This document shows positions 31,367-41,266 of a stretch of 64,000 nucleotides of DNA, in pieces. Origin of the DNA: Methylomonas sp. LW13 (GTDB lineage: Bacteria > Pseudomonadota > Gammaproteobacteria > Methylococcales > Methylomonadaceae). The notes beneath the pieces are model-generated. The model was not told where the DNA came from and did not search any database. It saw nothing but the letters and a program-made list of their open reading frames with translations. Made by a program: the position numbers and the translations under genes. Positions within the stretch are counted from its first letter, which is position 1; every line of letters starts with the position of its first letter. The stretch covers positions 2,108,001 through 2,172,000 of the forward strand of contig NZ_CP033381.1 of the NCBI RefSeq assembly GCF_016865255.1, in the 5' to 3' direction.

Positions 31367-32872
31367 TTATTGGGCTACTGCTTCGCTGTCAATCACTGCC
31401 GCGGGCCGTTGCTCACCCTTGCCGATTTCCAATAAATCCCAGAACAACAAACCGCCGCCCGCCGCCGTCATCAAGCCAAATACCATGCGCCAGACCATTG
31501 CTTGCATGAACCAGGGATGATTTTGTGCGGCAAAATAGCCGGCCCAAGTGGAGCCTTCCACCGCGCGTTCGATAAACGATTGTTCGTAGCCGGCGATCAA
31601 TAAAGCCACCGTCATGCCCATCACGCCCAGGTTTAACAGTATCGAGGCGGTTTTCCAGCGCCAGCCATTGGCAAGCTCGCCACCCATCCAGACCTTACCA
31701 CGCGCTTGCTGCGCCGCTAGGTAGAAGAAGGCAATGTTGATGGTGGCATAAGCCCCGAAGAACGCTAAATGGCCATGTGAAGCCGACCATTGTGTGCCGT
31801 GAGTGTATAGATTGATCTGCGGCAAGGTGTGCATGAAACCCCAAACGCCGGCACCGAGAAAATTGCCGAAGGCATGGGCGATGATCCAGGCCAGGGCAGG
31901 GTGGTTGCTGTTTTTGAAACGATGTGCACCGGCGTCGTAGATGGAATGCACTACCATCGCTACCAGCGGAATCGGTTCTAGCGCCGAAAAGAAGCCGCCG
32001 ATGGTAAACCAGTATTCCGGTGTGCCTATCCAGAAGTAGTGATGGCCCAGGCCCAAGATGCCGGAACCGAACATCAAGGCCACTTCGATATACAGCCAGG
32101 TTTGTACGACTTTGCGGCGCACGCCCAGCAACTTCATCAAGCTCCAGGCCATGATGCAACCGACCAATACTTCCCAGGTGGCTTCCACCCACAAGTGAAT
32201 CACCCACCACCACCAGTATTGGTCGACGGAAATATTGGTGACGTAAAACATGCCGGCCAGATACAAACCGGCCAGCGCGACCAGGTCCAAAGTCAACACG
32301 CCGGCGATGCCCGACCATTTGCCCTTGGCAAAAGTGGCGGCGACGTTATAGAAGAAGGTTAATACTACGACGACGATACCGATGTCGGCCCAGCGCGGTG
32401 CTTCGATGTATTCGCGGCCTTCGTTGATCAACCACAGTGAGGTATCGGTACCGCTGCCGATTTGAATCAGCAAGTACACCAAGACCACGACGGTGACGGC
32501 GCCGGTCAATACCCAGAACGCCAATTGTCCCCATTTCAGGCCGACGATTTCGACGCCGCTTTCATCTTCCAGAAACCAGTACACCGAGCCGAGGAAACCG
32601 TACAGCATCCATACCACCATGGCGTTGATGTGCACCATGCGGTTGACGTTGAAATCCAGGATTTCATAGAGAAAGCTGGGGAAGATGAATTGCAGACCGG
32701 CCAACAGGCCGAACAGCAATTGCGCCATAAACAACACCATCGCCACGGTAAAGTAATGTACCGCCAGTTTTTGGCCGCCGCTCAGATGGGGGTTGGTCAT
32801 GAGCTCGGTATGGCGTTGCTTGCAACCGGCCCAGCAGTTCGCCGCTTTTTCTTGATAAGCTTGTAAGGTCAT
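31367..32872 (-). CDS. norB: Nitric oxide reductase large subunit (cNOR)
   Basis: The 501-residue protein has 12 membrane helices of the haem-copper oxidase superfamily. Ligands are visible: V-H-I-N-A-M (haem b His), H-L-W-V-E-A-T-W-E (FeB His and Glu), G-L-G-H-H-Y (two FeB His) and S-H-G-H-L-A-F-F-G-A-Y (haem b3 and b His). It reduces 2 NO to N2O at the membrane with electrons from NorC. The absence of an N-terminal quinol-oxidase extension and the adjacent norC identify the cytochrome-c-dependent form. It starts directly after the norC stop. Confidence 0.96.
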   Translation of the reverse strand: MTLQAYQEKAANCWAGCKQRHTELMTNPHLSGGQKLAVHYFTVAMVLFMAQLLFGLLAGLQFIFPSFLYEILDFNVNRMVHINAMVVWMLYGFLGSVYWFLEDESGVEIVGLKWGQLAFWVLTGAVTVVVLVYLLIQIGSGTDTSLWLINEGREYIEAPRWADIGIVVVVLTFFYNVAATFAKGKWSGIAGVLTLDLVALAGLYLAGMFYVTNISVDQYWWWWVIHLWVEATWEVLVGCIMAWSLMKLLGVRRKVVQTWLYIEVALMFGSGILGLGHHYFWIGTPEYWFTIGGFFSALEPIPLVAMVVHSIYDAGAHRFKNSNHPALAWIIAHAFGNFLGAGVWGFMHTLPQINLYTHGTQWSASHGHLAFFGAYATINIAFFYLAAQQARGKVWMGGELANGWRWKTASILLNLGVMGMTVALLIAGYEQSFIERAVEGSTWAGYFAAQNHPWFMQAMVWRMVFGLMTAAGGGLLFWDLLEIGKGEQRPAAVIDSEAVAQ

Positions 32873-33478
32873 TTATTGTTCCTCTTCGCCCAGCGCGATG
32901 AAATTATGCGGAAAGCCATTGGTGTCGATAGACGACATCCATTTCAGGAAAGCAACGATGGCTTCCGCTTCGGGTGGTGTGATGTCCAGATTGGGCATCT
33001 TGCGGTTGGAGCCGTAGGTGCGGGCATTTTTTTCCGGATCGAGCAGGAAATTCACCATCATTTGTTCGCGCGATTCTTTAGCCCCCCAGCCTTGGTCCAG
33101 CCAGGCTTTGGTCAAGTCCGGCGCGTAGTAGGCGCCGTTGCCGAGCAGGGTGTGGCAATTCATGCAGTTCTTGGCTTGTACGGTTTTTTTGCCGTGATCG
33201 ATCAGTTTTTCTGCTTCTTCTTCGCTCAAAGTTTTGCCGAACAACGGCGCGTCCTCGCCTATGGTGGGTTGGTAGCGCTGCTTGGCTTTGTCGAAACGAT
33301 AGCTGATGTCTTTGTTTATCACGCTGTAGGCGGGTACGCGCGGGCCGCCGGCACTGATTTGTTTCATCGAATCGAAGCTTAAAATAACCAGCAGTACAAA
33401 AGATCCGCCGGTCACCCAGATCGCGGTTTTTTTCCAGAATGTTTCCGACGCCCAGCGGGGCGGACTTTGCTCAGTCAT
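32873..33478 (-). CDS. norC: Nitric oxide reductase cytochrome c subunit
   Basis: The start is the ATG ending at 33478 (M-T-E-Q-S-P), with CTGGAG 8 bases before; a longer frame lacks a site. The 201-residue protein has one N-terminal membrane anchor (about 18-36) and one haem site C-M-N-C-H with a distal Met (K-M-P-N-L-D). It passes electrons to NorB. The first 8 bases overlap the end of the upstream membrane-protein gene; norB follows without a gap. Confidence 0.95.
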   Translation of the reverse strand: MTEQSPPRWASETFWKKTAIWVTGGSFVLLVILSFDSMKQISAGGPRVPAYSVINKDISYRFDKAKQRYQPTIGEDAPLFGKTLSEEEAEKLIDHGKKTVQAKNCMNCHTLLGNGAYYAPDLTKAWLDQGWGAKESREQMMVNFLLDPEKNARTYGSNRKMPNLDITPPEAEAIVAFLKWMSSIDTNGFPHNFIALGEEEQ

Positions 33479-33809
33479 GATGATCTCCAGATTGATGAGA
33501 GTGGTGAGTATCTGCATCGTGCGTCGCGGCGCACAACTTCCAGATAAAACGCGGCATCCAGCCGTAGCCGAGTACCATTAACAAGGACAGCAGCAGCCAA
33601 TAATCGTTAAAATGATTGACGTAGCTGAACACCCCGACGCAAATCAACAAAGCAGCGTAGATTAACCAGGCGGCGAGCTCGAATTTGCGGCGGCCGCTGA
33701 TCTTGGACCAGGCATACAACGCCGCATACACGGTAGCCAGCAAGATGATCAACGCCGCACTGAAAAAGCTCAGGAAAAAATCGGATAGGGCAACGGGTTC
33801 GATCAACAT
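33471..33809 (-). CDS. Small His-tailed membrane protein leading the nor operon
   Basis: Not recognised. The 112-residue protein has three membrane helices (about 8-30, 44-64, 69-88) and a tail rich in His and Asp (H-D-A-D-T-H-H-S-H then D-H-H-D). It is the first gene of the operon under the NsrR site and overlaps norC by 8 bases, so it is made with the reductase. The tail could bind a metal, suggesting help in assembly or iron insertion of cNOR, but it resembles neither NorE, NorD, NorQ nor NnrS. Confidence 0.8.
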   Translation of the reverse strand: MLIEPVALSDFFLSFFSAALIILLATVYAALYAWSKISGRRKFELAAWLIYAALLICVGVFSYVNHFNDYWLLLSLLMVLGYGWMPRFIWKLCAATHDADTHHSHQSGDHHD

Positions 33810-33835
33810 TAAATTTTACCGCCGGACAGTTTTAT

Positions 33836-33858
33836 AACATGCGTTTAAAATGCAACTT
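33836..33858. promoter_or_regulatory. NsrR operator
   Basis: AACATGCGTTT-A-AAATGCAACTT. Each 11-base half fits the NsrR consensus AAGATGCATTT / AAATGCATCTT. It lies between the divergent nor operon (27 bases from its first ATG) and nsrR, so it can control both. Confidence 0.85.
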
Positions 33859-33920
33859 TCGGGCAAGTGTAAGCGTCATTAACATTTATTTCAAATACGG
33901 CTTTTACCAAATTCACCGAC

Positions 33921-34367
33921 ATGCAATTGACTGCACATACCGATTACGCGCTGCGCGTACTGATTTATCTGGCTATCAACACTGAAAAACGGGTAACAAT
34001 TACTGAATTAGCCGATTTTTTCGGCATCTCCAGAAACCACTTGGTCAAGGTGGTACACAAACTGGGCGTAAAAGGTTTTGTGCTGACGGTACGCGGCAAA
34101 GGGGGCGGCATTTGTTTGTCGCGGCCGGCGCGGGAGATCAGTGTCGGCAATGTGGTAAGGGAAGTGGAGGGGCACTTTCAGATGGCAGAATGTTTTAATC
34201 CCAAAAAGCAGGGTAGTTGTGCGCTGGAGAAAGGGTGCGGGCTGATAGGATTGTTAGGCGGCGCTGTCGAGCAGTTTTTACAGACTTTGGACAAGGCGGT
34301 TTTGAGCGATTTGGTACCAGGGCCCCGGCCGAGTGGCTTGGATGGCGTACCGCTAAAACAGGGTTGA
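33921..34367 (+). CDS. nsrR: NsrR, NO-sensing Rrf2-family repressor
   Basis: The 148-residue Rrf2 protein has a winged helix-turn-helix (ITELADFFGISRNHLVKVVH), and cluster-ligand cysteines C91, C100 and C106 plus D8, the residues that hold the Fe-S cluster in NsrR. The C91-C100 spacing is somewhat longer than in E. coli NsrR. NO damages the cluster and releases repression. The divergent norCB operon and the operator between them fit this role directly. Confidence 0.9.
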   Translation: MQLTAHTDYALRVLIYLAINTEKRVTITELADFFGISRNHLVKVVHKLGVKGFVLTVRGKGGGICLSRPAREISVGNVVREVEGHFQMAECFNPKKQGSCALEKGCGLIGLLGGAVEQFLQTLDKAVLSDLVPGPRPSGLDGVPLKQG

Positions 34368-34383
34368 GGCATTGCAATGTTTA

Positions 34384-34462
34384 GGATGGGTAGAGCGAAG
34401 CGAAACCCATCAAGTGTCCTCAAACTGATGCGATGGGTTTCGGCTATCGCCCCTACCCATCC
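34384..34462. repeat. REP-like imperfect palindrome
   Basis: Arms 34384-34411 and 34432-34462 both begin or end with GGATGGGTAG/CTACCCATCC and GATGGGTTTCG. It fills the gap between the convergent nsrR and GloC-like genes and may act as terminator. It is a different family from the palindromes at 2564 and 3741. Confidence 0.8.
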
Positions 34463-34549
34463 ACCATTGTCAATAAAATCCGCTGGCAGCTATTTATCCA
34501 GAATGCTAGTTCCTCCGTTTTAACCTGTCCTTGGGCTGGTTTTTTTCGG

Positions 34550-35188
34550 TTAGCGGTAGGCTCCAACAAAGGGATTGCTGCGCATTTCCGCGCCAAAAGT
34601 AGACATAGGGCCGTGACCGGGGATGAATTTCACGTCCTCTCCTAAGGGCCAGAGTTTTAATTCAATCGAGTTGATTAAAGTTTGATGGTCGCCTTTTGGA
34701 AAGTCGGTGCGACCGATCGAGCCCTTGAATAGTACATCGCCGACCAGCGCCAGGCGCTCGTCCTCGCTGAAATACACCACATGGCCAGGTGTGTGTCCGG
34801 GGCAATGAATTACCAGTAACACTTCATTACCCACCTTAACCGTATCGCCGTCGTTCAGCCAACGCTGTGGGGTAAAACTCACCGATTCAGGAAAACCGAA
34901 CATCCGGCATTGCTGCGCCAAGGCCTCGATCCAGAAGTTATCTTCAATTTGCGGGCCGATGATCGGCAACGAGAGTTTTTCCGCCAACTCCGCCACGCCG
35001 CCAACATGGTCGAGATGGCCGTGGGTGACCAGAATCGATTCCAGCTCCACGCCTCGCTTTTTGACTTCCTTCAGCAATACATCAAGGTCGCCGCCAGGGT
35101 CGACCAGAGCGGCTTTATTGGTTTGTTCGCAGACCAGTAAGGTGCAGTTTTGTTGATAGGCGGTGACCGGAATAATGGTGTAGCGCAT
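34550..35188 (-). CDS. GloC/YcbL-type metallo-beta-lactamase-fold hydrolase
   Basis: The 212-residue protein has the dizinc motif T-H-G-H-L-D-H (about 55-61), later H in H-C-P-G-H-T-P-G-H, G-D-V-L-F and C-terminal G-H-G-P. Length and motif spacing match type II glyoxalase GloC (YcbL), which hydrolyses S-lactoylglutathione, rather than the longer GloB. Other thioester substrates are possible. It converges on nsrR with a REP-like palindrome between. Confidence 0.85.
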   Translation of the reverse strand: MRYTIIPVTAYQQNCTLLVCEQTNKAALVDPGGDLDVLLKEVKKRGVELESILVTHGHLDHVGGVAELAEKLSLPIIGPQIEDNFWIEALAQQCRMFGFPESVSFTPQRWLNDGDTVKVGNEVLLVIHCPGHTPGHVVYFSEDERLALVGDVLFKGSIGRTDFPKGDHQTLINSIELKLWPLGEDVKFIPGHGPMSTFGAEMRSNPFVGAYR

Positions 35189-35247
35189 GAAATTGATGTT
35201 GGCTGGAGGTTGGACTCCCGCTCGCGCGGGAGTGATAGATCAGTATC

Positions 35248-36432
35248 TTAGATATTTAGTAATAAATGTGCCGGCGCTTCCAGACACTCTTTGATGATAC
35301 CCAAAAATTGCACCGCTTCCTTGCCGTCTATCAAGCGATGGTCGTAGGACAAGGCTAAGTACATGATAGGCCGAATCACGATTTCTCCGTTTTCCACCAC
35401 CGGCCGGTCCTTGATGGCGTGCATACCCAAAATTGCACATTGCGGCGGATTCAGAATGGGCGTGGACAACATGGAGCCGAAGATGCCGCCGTTGGTGATG
35501 GTAAAGGTGCCGCCGCTGAGGTCTTCGACGCTGATCGAGCCGTTGCGGGCTTTATTGCCGAAATCGTGTATGCCTTTTTCGATGCCGGCGAAATCCAGTT
35601 GGTCAGCATCGCGCAAAATCGGCACGATTAGGCCGCGCGGTGTAGTCACGGCGATGCCGATGTCGTAGTAGCCGTGGTAAATGATGTCGCTGCCGTCAAT
35701 GGAAGCGTTAATGGCCGGGAAGCGTTTTAAGCCTTCAATCGATGCCTTGACGAAGAACGACATGAAGCCCAGCTTGATGCTGTGTTTGGTTTCGAAACGA
35801 TCTTTGTAGTGATTGCGCAGATCGATGACGGCACTGAGATTGACTTCGTTGAAGGTGGTCAGCATCGCCGCGTTTTGCTGGGCTTGCAGCAAGCGTTCGG
35901 CCACTTTGGCACGTAAGCGGGTCATCGGCACCCGCTGCTCCGGTCTCAAGCTGGCGACAGCTGTGGCGGACAACGGCGAGTGGGTTTCCGCTGCCGGCGC
36001 GGGAGTAGGAGCAGGTGGCGCGTCTTTCGCTTGCGTGTTTAAGAAATCCAAGACGTCGGTTTTCAGAATCCTGCCATGTTTGCCGGAGCCGGCGATGGCT
36101 TGCGGATCAAGATCCTTTTCGGCAACCAGTTTGCGAACGGAAGGGCTAAGCACGGCTTCTTCGGTTTTTTCGGTTACCTGGGCCGGTTTGGCTTGCTGGG
36201 CGTCGAGTTTGGCGAGTAGTTGGCCGCCGACCACGGTTTCGCCGTCTTGTACCACCAGTTCCAGCAGAGTTCCGGATTTGGGGGCCGGTACTTCCAGGAT
36301 GACTTTGTCGGTTTCGAGATCAGCCAGATTGTCGCCTTCGTTTACCCATTCGCCCGCCTGTTTGTGCCATGCGACTAAGGTGGCATCGGATACGGATTCG
36401 GGAAGGCTGGGGACCAGTATTTCAAAGCTCAT
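35248..36432 (-). CDS. sucB: Dihydrolipoyl succinyltransferase, E2 of 2-oxoglutarate dehydrogenase
   Basis: The start is the ATG ending at 36432 (M-S-F-E-I-L-V-P) with AAGGAAA upstream, inside the end of sucA. The 394-residue protein has an N-terminal lipoyl domain with the lipoylated Lys in E-T-D-K-V-I, an Ala/Pro-rich linker, a peripheral-subunit-binding domain (S-P-S-V-R-K-L), and a catalytic core ending in D-H-R-L-I-D-G. It transfers succinyl from lipoate to CoA in the TCA cycle. The lipoamide dehydrogenase gene is not adjacent. Confidence 0.95.
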   Translation of the reverse strand: MSFEILVPSLPESVSDATLVAWHKQAGEWVNEGDNLADLETDKVILEVPAPKSGTLLELVVQDGETVVGGQLLAKLDAQQAKPAQVTEKTEEAVLSPSVRKLVAEKDLDPQAIAGSGKHGRILKTDVLDFLNTQAKDAPPAPTPAPAAETHSPLSATAVASLRPEQRVPMTRLRAKVAERLLQAQQNAAMLTTFNEVNLSAVIDLRNHYKDRFETKHSIKLGFMSFFVKASIEGLKRFPAINASIDGSDIIYHGYYDIGIAVTTPRGLIVPILRDADQLDFAGIEKGIHDFGNKARNGSISVEDLSGGTFTITNGGIFGSMLSTPILNPPQCAILGMHAIKDRPVVENGEIVIRPIMYLALSYDHRLIDGKEAVQFLGIIKECLEAPAHLLLNI

Positions 36433-39265
36433 GTGTATTTCCTTCGTTGCTGCCATAGAGCGCGGCGTTTACCACGGCGCGTTGTTCATTGAGATGGGTT
36501 TTGTAATTGCCGACCGCCGGAGAAGCCGACGCGACCCGGCCGGCATAACTGATCGGGATATTCTTGTCTAGCAAATCGAAAAAATGGTGCTTGCTTTGGT
36601 ACCAGGCGCCTTGGTTTTTAGGCTCTTCCTGACACCAGACAATATGTTCGACATTGGGATATTTGTCGATTTCGCGTTTGAATTGTTCGTTCGGAAACGG
36701 GTAGAGCTGCTCGATACGAATAATCGCGACATGGCGCAGTTGCTCCTGATCCAGGCGGCGGGCCTCCAACAAATCGAAATAGACTTTGCCGGCGCATAAG
36801 ACTATGCGCGTGACGTGGTAGGGATCGATATCGTCTTGTTCGCCTATCACGTTCAAAAATTCGCCGTCGGTTAAATCGCTGAGTGTCGATACCGCCAGCT
36901 TGTGTCGTAGCAAGCTTTTCGGGCTCATGACGATCAGCGGCTTACGATATTGGCGCAACATTTGCCGGCGCAGCAAATGAAAAATTTGCGCCGGGGTGGT
37001 GGGTACGCAGACTTGGATATTGTGGTCGGCACACAACTGTAAATAGCGCTCCAGGCGAGCCGAGGAATGTTCGGGGCCTTGGCCTTCAAAACCGTGCGGC
37101 AGCAGCATCACCAAGCCGCTGAGTTTGCCCCATTTGGTTTCACCGGAGGAAATGAATTGGTCGATGACCACTTGCGCGCCGTTGGCGAAATCACCGAATT
37201 GCGCTTCCCAGATCACCAATTTATTCGGTTCGGTGGAACTGTAGCCGTATTCGAAACCCAAGACGCCGGCTTCCGAGAGCAGGGAGTTAAAGATTTGGGC
37301 GCGGCCCTGGTTTTCGCTCAAATGTTTCAGCGGGATGTAGTTTTCACCGTTGGCCTGATTCAGCAAAATAGCATGGCGATGCGAGAAAGTACCGCGGCCG
37401 ATGTCCTGGCCGGTCAAGCGCATATTGTATTTTTCCAGTAGCAGCGTTGCATAAGCCAGGTTTTCCGCAAAGCCCCAATCCATAGGGATTTCGCCGGCCG
37501 CCATTTTATTACGGTCTTCCATTACCTTGGCGACTCTAGGATGTAATTCAAAACCTTCCGGTAAGCTTTGCAGGCGTTGGTTGCAGAACTGGAGATGATC
37601 GAGAGTTATCGAGGTGTCGGCGGGCGTGTCCCAATGTTTGTTTTGATACGGCACCCAGCGCGCCGAGTATGAATAAACGTTGTTTTCGATTATTGGCCGC
37701 GATACCGGTTGGCCTTCGTTGAGCAGTTGTTGGTAATCCTGCTCCATTTTTTGCACCATGTCTTCCGTGACCACGCCTTCCGCGATTAATTTCTGCGCGT
37801 AGATTTGCGGTGGGGTCTGGTGATCGCGGATGGATTTGTACATCATCGGCTGGGTAGCGGCCGGTTCGTCCGCTTCGTTGTGGCCGTGGCGGCGATAGCA
37901 AATCAAGTCGATCACCACATCTTTATGAAAGGTGTTCCGGTAATCCAGCGCCAGTTGCGTAACGAAAATCACCGCTTCCGGGTCGTCACCGTTGACGTGA
38001 AATACCGGTGCTTGAATCATGTTGGCAACGTCGGTGCAATACAGCGTGGAACGCGCGTCGAACGGGTTGCTGGTGGTAAAACCAATTTGATTGTTGATGA
38101 CGATATGCACGGTGCCGCCGGTGGAGAAAGCGCGCGTTTCCGACATATTCAAGGTTTCCATCACAATACCCTGGCCGGCAAACGCGGCGTCGCCGTGAAT
38201 TAATATCGGCAAAATTGCGTCAAAACCATCCGGGCCATGGCGATCTTGGCGGGCTTTTACTGAACCTTCCACCACCGGATTGATGATTTCCAAATGCGAG
38301 GGGTTGAAGGCCAGCGTCAAATGAATCGGGCCACCCGGTGTGGCGATATTGGACGAAAAGCCTTGGTGGTATTTGACGTCGCCGGTCAATACGCCGGGCG
38401 AGGACGTGTGAGTGCCCTCGAATTCGCCGAACAATACCGCCGGGCTTTTGCCCAATATATTAATGAGTACGTTCAAACGACCACGATGGGCCATGCCGAT
38501 GACGATTTCCTTGCCTTTGTGTTCGCCGGCGCGCTGGATTAATTCGTCCAGTATCGGAATCAAAGACTCGCCACCTTCCAGCGAAAAGCGTTTTTGGCCG
38601 ACATATTTGCGGTGCAGGAAGCGCTCCAGGCCTTCGGCCGCAATCAACAACTTTAAAAGCCATTGGCGCTTTTCCGGATGGCTACTGAAATCCGGTTTTG
38701 CGCCTTCCAGTTTATCCTTGATCCAACGCTTCTTCTCGTCATCGACGATGTGCATGTATTCGCTGCCGATGCTGCCGCAGTAAATTTCGTTAAGCGTTTG
38801 AATAATCGCTTTTAGAGGCAAGCGATCAACGCCGCACAGGCCGCCGGTATCGAACAGGGTGCTCATGTCCGCATCCGTCAGACCATAATATATAGGTTCC
38901 AAGTCTGCGGGGATGCTTTGCGATTGGCCAAGCGGGTTGTTAGAGGCTATCTGATGGCCTTTGACCCGGTAATGATTGATCAAACGGGCTACCGCCGATT
39001 GCTTCTTGACGCTTTGCTCGGTAAAACCCTGCATTCTGGCCAGTCTGCCTGGTTCTGCAATCGCCAATTTTTCGAAGCGTTCCACAATCACGCTGTGCGG
39101 CGTGTCTTCGGTGGCGCCACTGCGAATGTGGTCGAAGCGCTGTCGCCAGCTTGGGCTGATGGATTCCGGATTGCTCAAGTACTGTTCGTACAAGTACTCG
39201 ATGAAATGGGCGTTGCCTCCGTACAATGAGGAGGACTCTTCAAATTGTTTAAGCAGGCTACTCAT
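36422..39265 (-). CDS. sucA: 2-oxoglutarate dehydrogenase E1
   Basis: The 947-residue thiamine-diphosphate enzyme has the standard N-terminal segment (F-I-E-Y-L-Y-E-Q-Y), cofactor motifs near H-R-G-R-L-N-V-L and [10 protein letters not shown], and the N-E-A-D-E-P-A loop. It decarboxylates 2-oxoglutarate and succinylates the lipoate of SucB. The 3' end overlaps sucB by 11 bases. A complete sucAB in a type I methanotroph is notable because the cycle was long described as incomplete there, but such genes are now commonly seen. Confidence 0.96.
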   Translation of the reverse strand: MSSLLKQFEESSSLYGGNAHFIEYLYEQYLSNPESISPSWRQRFDHIRSGATEDTPHSVIVERFEKLAIAEPGRLARMQGFTEQSVKKQSAVARLINHYRVKGHQIASNNPLGQSQSIPADLEPIYYGLTDADMSTLFDTGGLCGVDRLPLKAIIQTLNEIYCGSIGSEYMHIVDDEKKRWIKDKLEGAKPDFSSHPEKRQWLLKLLIAAEGLERFLHRKYVGQKRFSLEGGESLIPILDELIQRAGEHKGKEIVIGMAHRGRLNVLINILGKSPAVLFGEFEGTHTSSPGVLTGDVKYHQGFSSNIATPGGPIHLTLAFNPSHLEIINPVVEGSVKARQDRHGPDGFDAILPILIHGDAAFAGQGIVMETLNMSETRAFSTGGTVHIVINNQIGFTTSNPFDARSTLYCTDVANMIQAPVFHVNGDDPEAVIFVTQLALDYRNTFHKDVVIDLICYRRHGHNEADEPAATQPMMYKSIRDHQTPPQIYAQKLIAEGVVTEDMVQKMEQDYQQLLNEGQPVSRPIIENNVYSYSARWVPYQNKHWDTPADTSITLDHLQFCNQRLQSLPEGFELHPRVAKVMEDRNKMAAGEIPMDWGFAENLAYATLLLEKYNMRLTGQDIGRGTFSHRHAILLNQANGENYIPLKHLSENQGRAQIFNSLLSEAGVLGFEYGYSSTEPNKLVIWEAQFGDFANGAQVVIDQFISSGETKWGKLSGLVMLLPHGFEGQGPEHSSARLERYLQLCADHNIQVCVPTTPAQIFHLLRRQMLRQYRKPLIVMSPKSLLRHKLAVSTLSDLTDGEFLNVIGEQDDIDPYHVTRIVLCAGKVYFDLLEARRLDQEQLRHVAIIRIEQLYPFPNEQFKREIDKYPNVEHIVWCQEEPKNQGAWYQSKHHFFDLLDKNIPISYAGRVASASPAVGNYKTHLNEQRAVVNAALYGSNEGNTHEL

Positions 39266-39404
39266 GCAAACATCCAGGTTTTCGGCAAGTTCAGCCGATT
39301 ATGTTAGAACTAAAATGTTATATTACCAAGGACAATGTGTTGTAACGGGCTAGTGCATCAAGTGATTCCAGTTTCATTTGGTTGATTCAATATCGGGAAA
39401 AAAC

Positions 39405-40100
39405 ATGGCTGATAATAAAGTAGTTATCAAAATTAATTATGATAGGAAACACCCAAGCATAAACGCGGAGCCGCAAACGGTAACGGTTTGGCATATTCGC
39501 AGGATACTGGTTGCGGTTCTGGTGTTAGTTTTGATGCTAATAGTATTATTTTCATGGTTTGGTGGCGGCGATGAAGATACCGATACTCAGATCGATACCA
39601 CGGAAAAAGTTCAAAAATTAAATACACCGGATGTTGAAATGGTTGAACGGCAGGAGCCTGCGCTATTGGAAAAGCCAGTGCCGCCGATAGTACAGCAGGC
39701 ATCAGCTAACTCAGAAAGTGTTAAAAAAATAGACAGTGTTAAAAAGCCGGCGGCGATTATATTGGACCGCAAGGTTATCAGAGCCTCTTTAAATACCGAA
39801 CCCAAGGATGATGAGCCCGGCGAACCGATTAAGTCGCCGCTGAGAGTTATTCCTAACCAATCCCGGGAAGTTTTTTATTTTAGTGAGATAAAAAACATGA
39901 AGGGTAGATCTTTGTTTCATCGATGGTCGCGTAACGGTCAAATCGTGCATCAAAAACAATTGGATATGAAAGATAAAATAACCAAGGTATGGTCTAGTAA
40001 AATCTTGTCTGCCAAAGATAAAGGCGAATGGCAAGTACAGTTGACGGATAAGAAAGGTAAGGTATATTCCGAGGTCAATTTTTCAGTTAACCCTGAATAA
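39405..40100 (+). CDS. DUF2914 membrane-anchored protein
   Basis: The start is ATG 39405; a TTG at 39378 is upstream in frame. The 231-residue protein has one membrane helix (about 33-52), an acidic disordered linker and a C-terminal beta domain of about 70 residues with V-F-Y-F-S-E-I and L-F-H-R-W, the DUF2914 signature. Predicted to face the periplasm. The role of the family is not known. An H-NS family gene follows on the same strand after 62 bases. Confidence 0.82.
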   Translation: MADNKVVIKINYDRKHPSINAEPQTVTVWHIRRILVAVLVLVLMLIVLFSWFGGGDEDTDTQIDTTEKVQKLNTPDVEMVERQEPALLEKPVPPIVQQASANSESVKKIDSVKKPAAIILDRKVIRASLNTEPKDDEPGEPIKSPLRVIPNQSREVFYFSEIKNMKGRSLFHRWSRNGQIVHQKQLDMKDKITKVWSSKILSAKDKGEWQVQLTDKKGKVYSEVNFSVNPE

Positions 40101-40162
40101 TAGTTTTATTTATAAACGCCGGGTGATAGAATTGCTTGCGTTTTTTGATTAACGAGGAAAAT

Positions 40163-40480
40163 ATGACTGACTTTAATAAACTATCCGAAGCCGAATTACA
40201 GGCTGTTATTGATAATGCCGAAAAAGCATTAAAAGAAAGACAATCCAGTAAACGTAAGGAAGTTATTGCGCAAATTAAGGAATTAGCGGCTTCTATCGGT
40301 GTAACGGTCGATATTCAAGACGGCGAAAAAAAATCCGAAAGAAAAACCGGCAAAGTTGCGGCTAGATACCGTAGTCCTAACGATGCGTCCTTAACTTGGT
40401 CTGGCCGTGGATTGGCGCCGAAATGGATGCAGGAACTACTGGCCTCAGGTCGCAATAAAGCCGAGTTCGAAATTAAATAA
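40163..40480 (+). CDS. H-NS family nucleoid protein
   Basis: The start is ATG 40163 after GAGGAAA. The 105-residue protein has an N-terminal helical oligomerisation region (about 1-55), a Lys/Arg-rich linker and the C-terminal DNA-binding motif T-W-S-G-R-G-L-A-P-K-W. The motif differs from E. coli H-NS mainly at R-G-L-A-P. Such proteins silence AT-rich acquired DNA, which is relevant for the AT-rich genes in the nearby satellite. Confidence 0.9.
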   Translation: MTDFNKLSEAELQAVIDNAEKALKERQSSKRKEVIAQIKELAASIGVTVDIQDGEKKSERKTGKVAARYRSPNDASLTWSGRGLAPKWMQELLASGRNKAEFEIK

Positions 40481-40489
40481 TCTTCGGAT

Positions 40490-41266
40490 TCAAACCGTAG
40501 TCTGGTTTATCCAGTCTTTTAAACGGTTTGCTACCCAGGCTCCATCGTCCAAACATAGATCATGGCCCGCCCACGGGTGCTTGAAGATGTCGATTTGCCA
40601 TTTATTATGAACGGCGTCGGAACAAGCCGGTGCGACTAAACGGTCGCCCCGGCCGTTCAATATCAGCAAGGGTGTCTCGGGTTTTTTCTGACTAGGCCGA
40701 TAGCGTGCCGCTGCTTTTAGCTGTCTGATTCCATTAGCAAGGCTGATAGGCCGAACTTGCTGTATGGCGGTCCAGGCCTTGGCCGTTTCCGCGTAGAGAT
40801 TTGGCCGGTTACTAACCAGCCGAAGGATTGCCAGTTCTCTGTGATACAAATCCCTTTCCAGTAATAACTGAAAAAACTGCGGATAACTCTGCCAACGCAT
40901 GCGCCGATAAAACGGGCTTAAGCCTGCAAAGCTGGTGTTGACCAGGGCGGCAGCGGCGATGTCGTGCGGATAGCGCTGTAACCACTCCCAGGCTACCATG
41001 CCGCCGAGCGATAGTGCGAGTAACGTTACCGGCTTTGCCAGCAAGCCATAGTCTAAAGCCTGGCCGCGGACTTGTGCCGTTATCGCTTCGATGCTGCCCG
41101 GGCTAGGTTCTTGGTAATACCGGCCGGTGCCCGGCAAATCGATAGTACTGACGGTTGATCGCGGAAAAGCCTGTTGCAACATATCCGGAAAATTTCCCCA
41201 ATGTGCAGCCTCTCGGCACAGACCACGCAGTAATAACCAATGTTGTCCGGCTGCTGCTTCAGGCAT
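40490..41266 (-). CDS. Alpha/beta hydrolase, BioH-like
   Basis: The 258-residue protein has the nucleophile elbow A-L-S-L-G-G-M, an acid residue in N-G-R-G-D-R-L and catalytic His in A-G-H-D-L. The fold matches carboxylesterases and BioH-type pimeloyl-ACP methyl esterases, but no biotin gene is near and the substrate cannot be told. It overlaps the M14 peptidase-like gene by 8 bases and shares an operon with it. Confidence 0.8.
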   Translation of the reverse strand: MPEAAAGQHWLLLRGLCREAAHWGNFPDMLQQAFPRSTVSTIDLPGTGRYYQEPSPGSIEAITAQVRGQALDYGLLAKPVTLLALSLGGMVAWEWLQRYPHDIAAAALVNTSFAGLSPFYRRMRWQSYPQFFQLLLERDLYHRELAILRLVSNRPNLYAETAKAWTAIQQVRPISLANGIRQLKAAARYRPSQKKPETPLLILNGRGDRLVAPACSDAVHNKWQIDIFKHPWAGHDLCLDDGAWVANRLKDWINQTTV

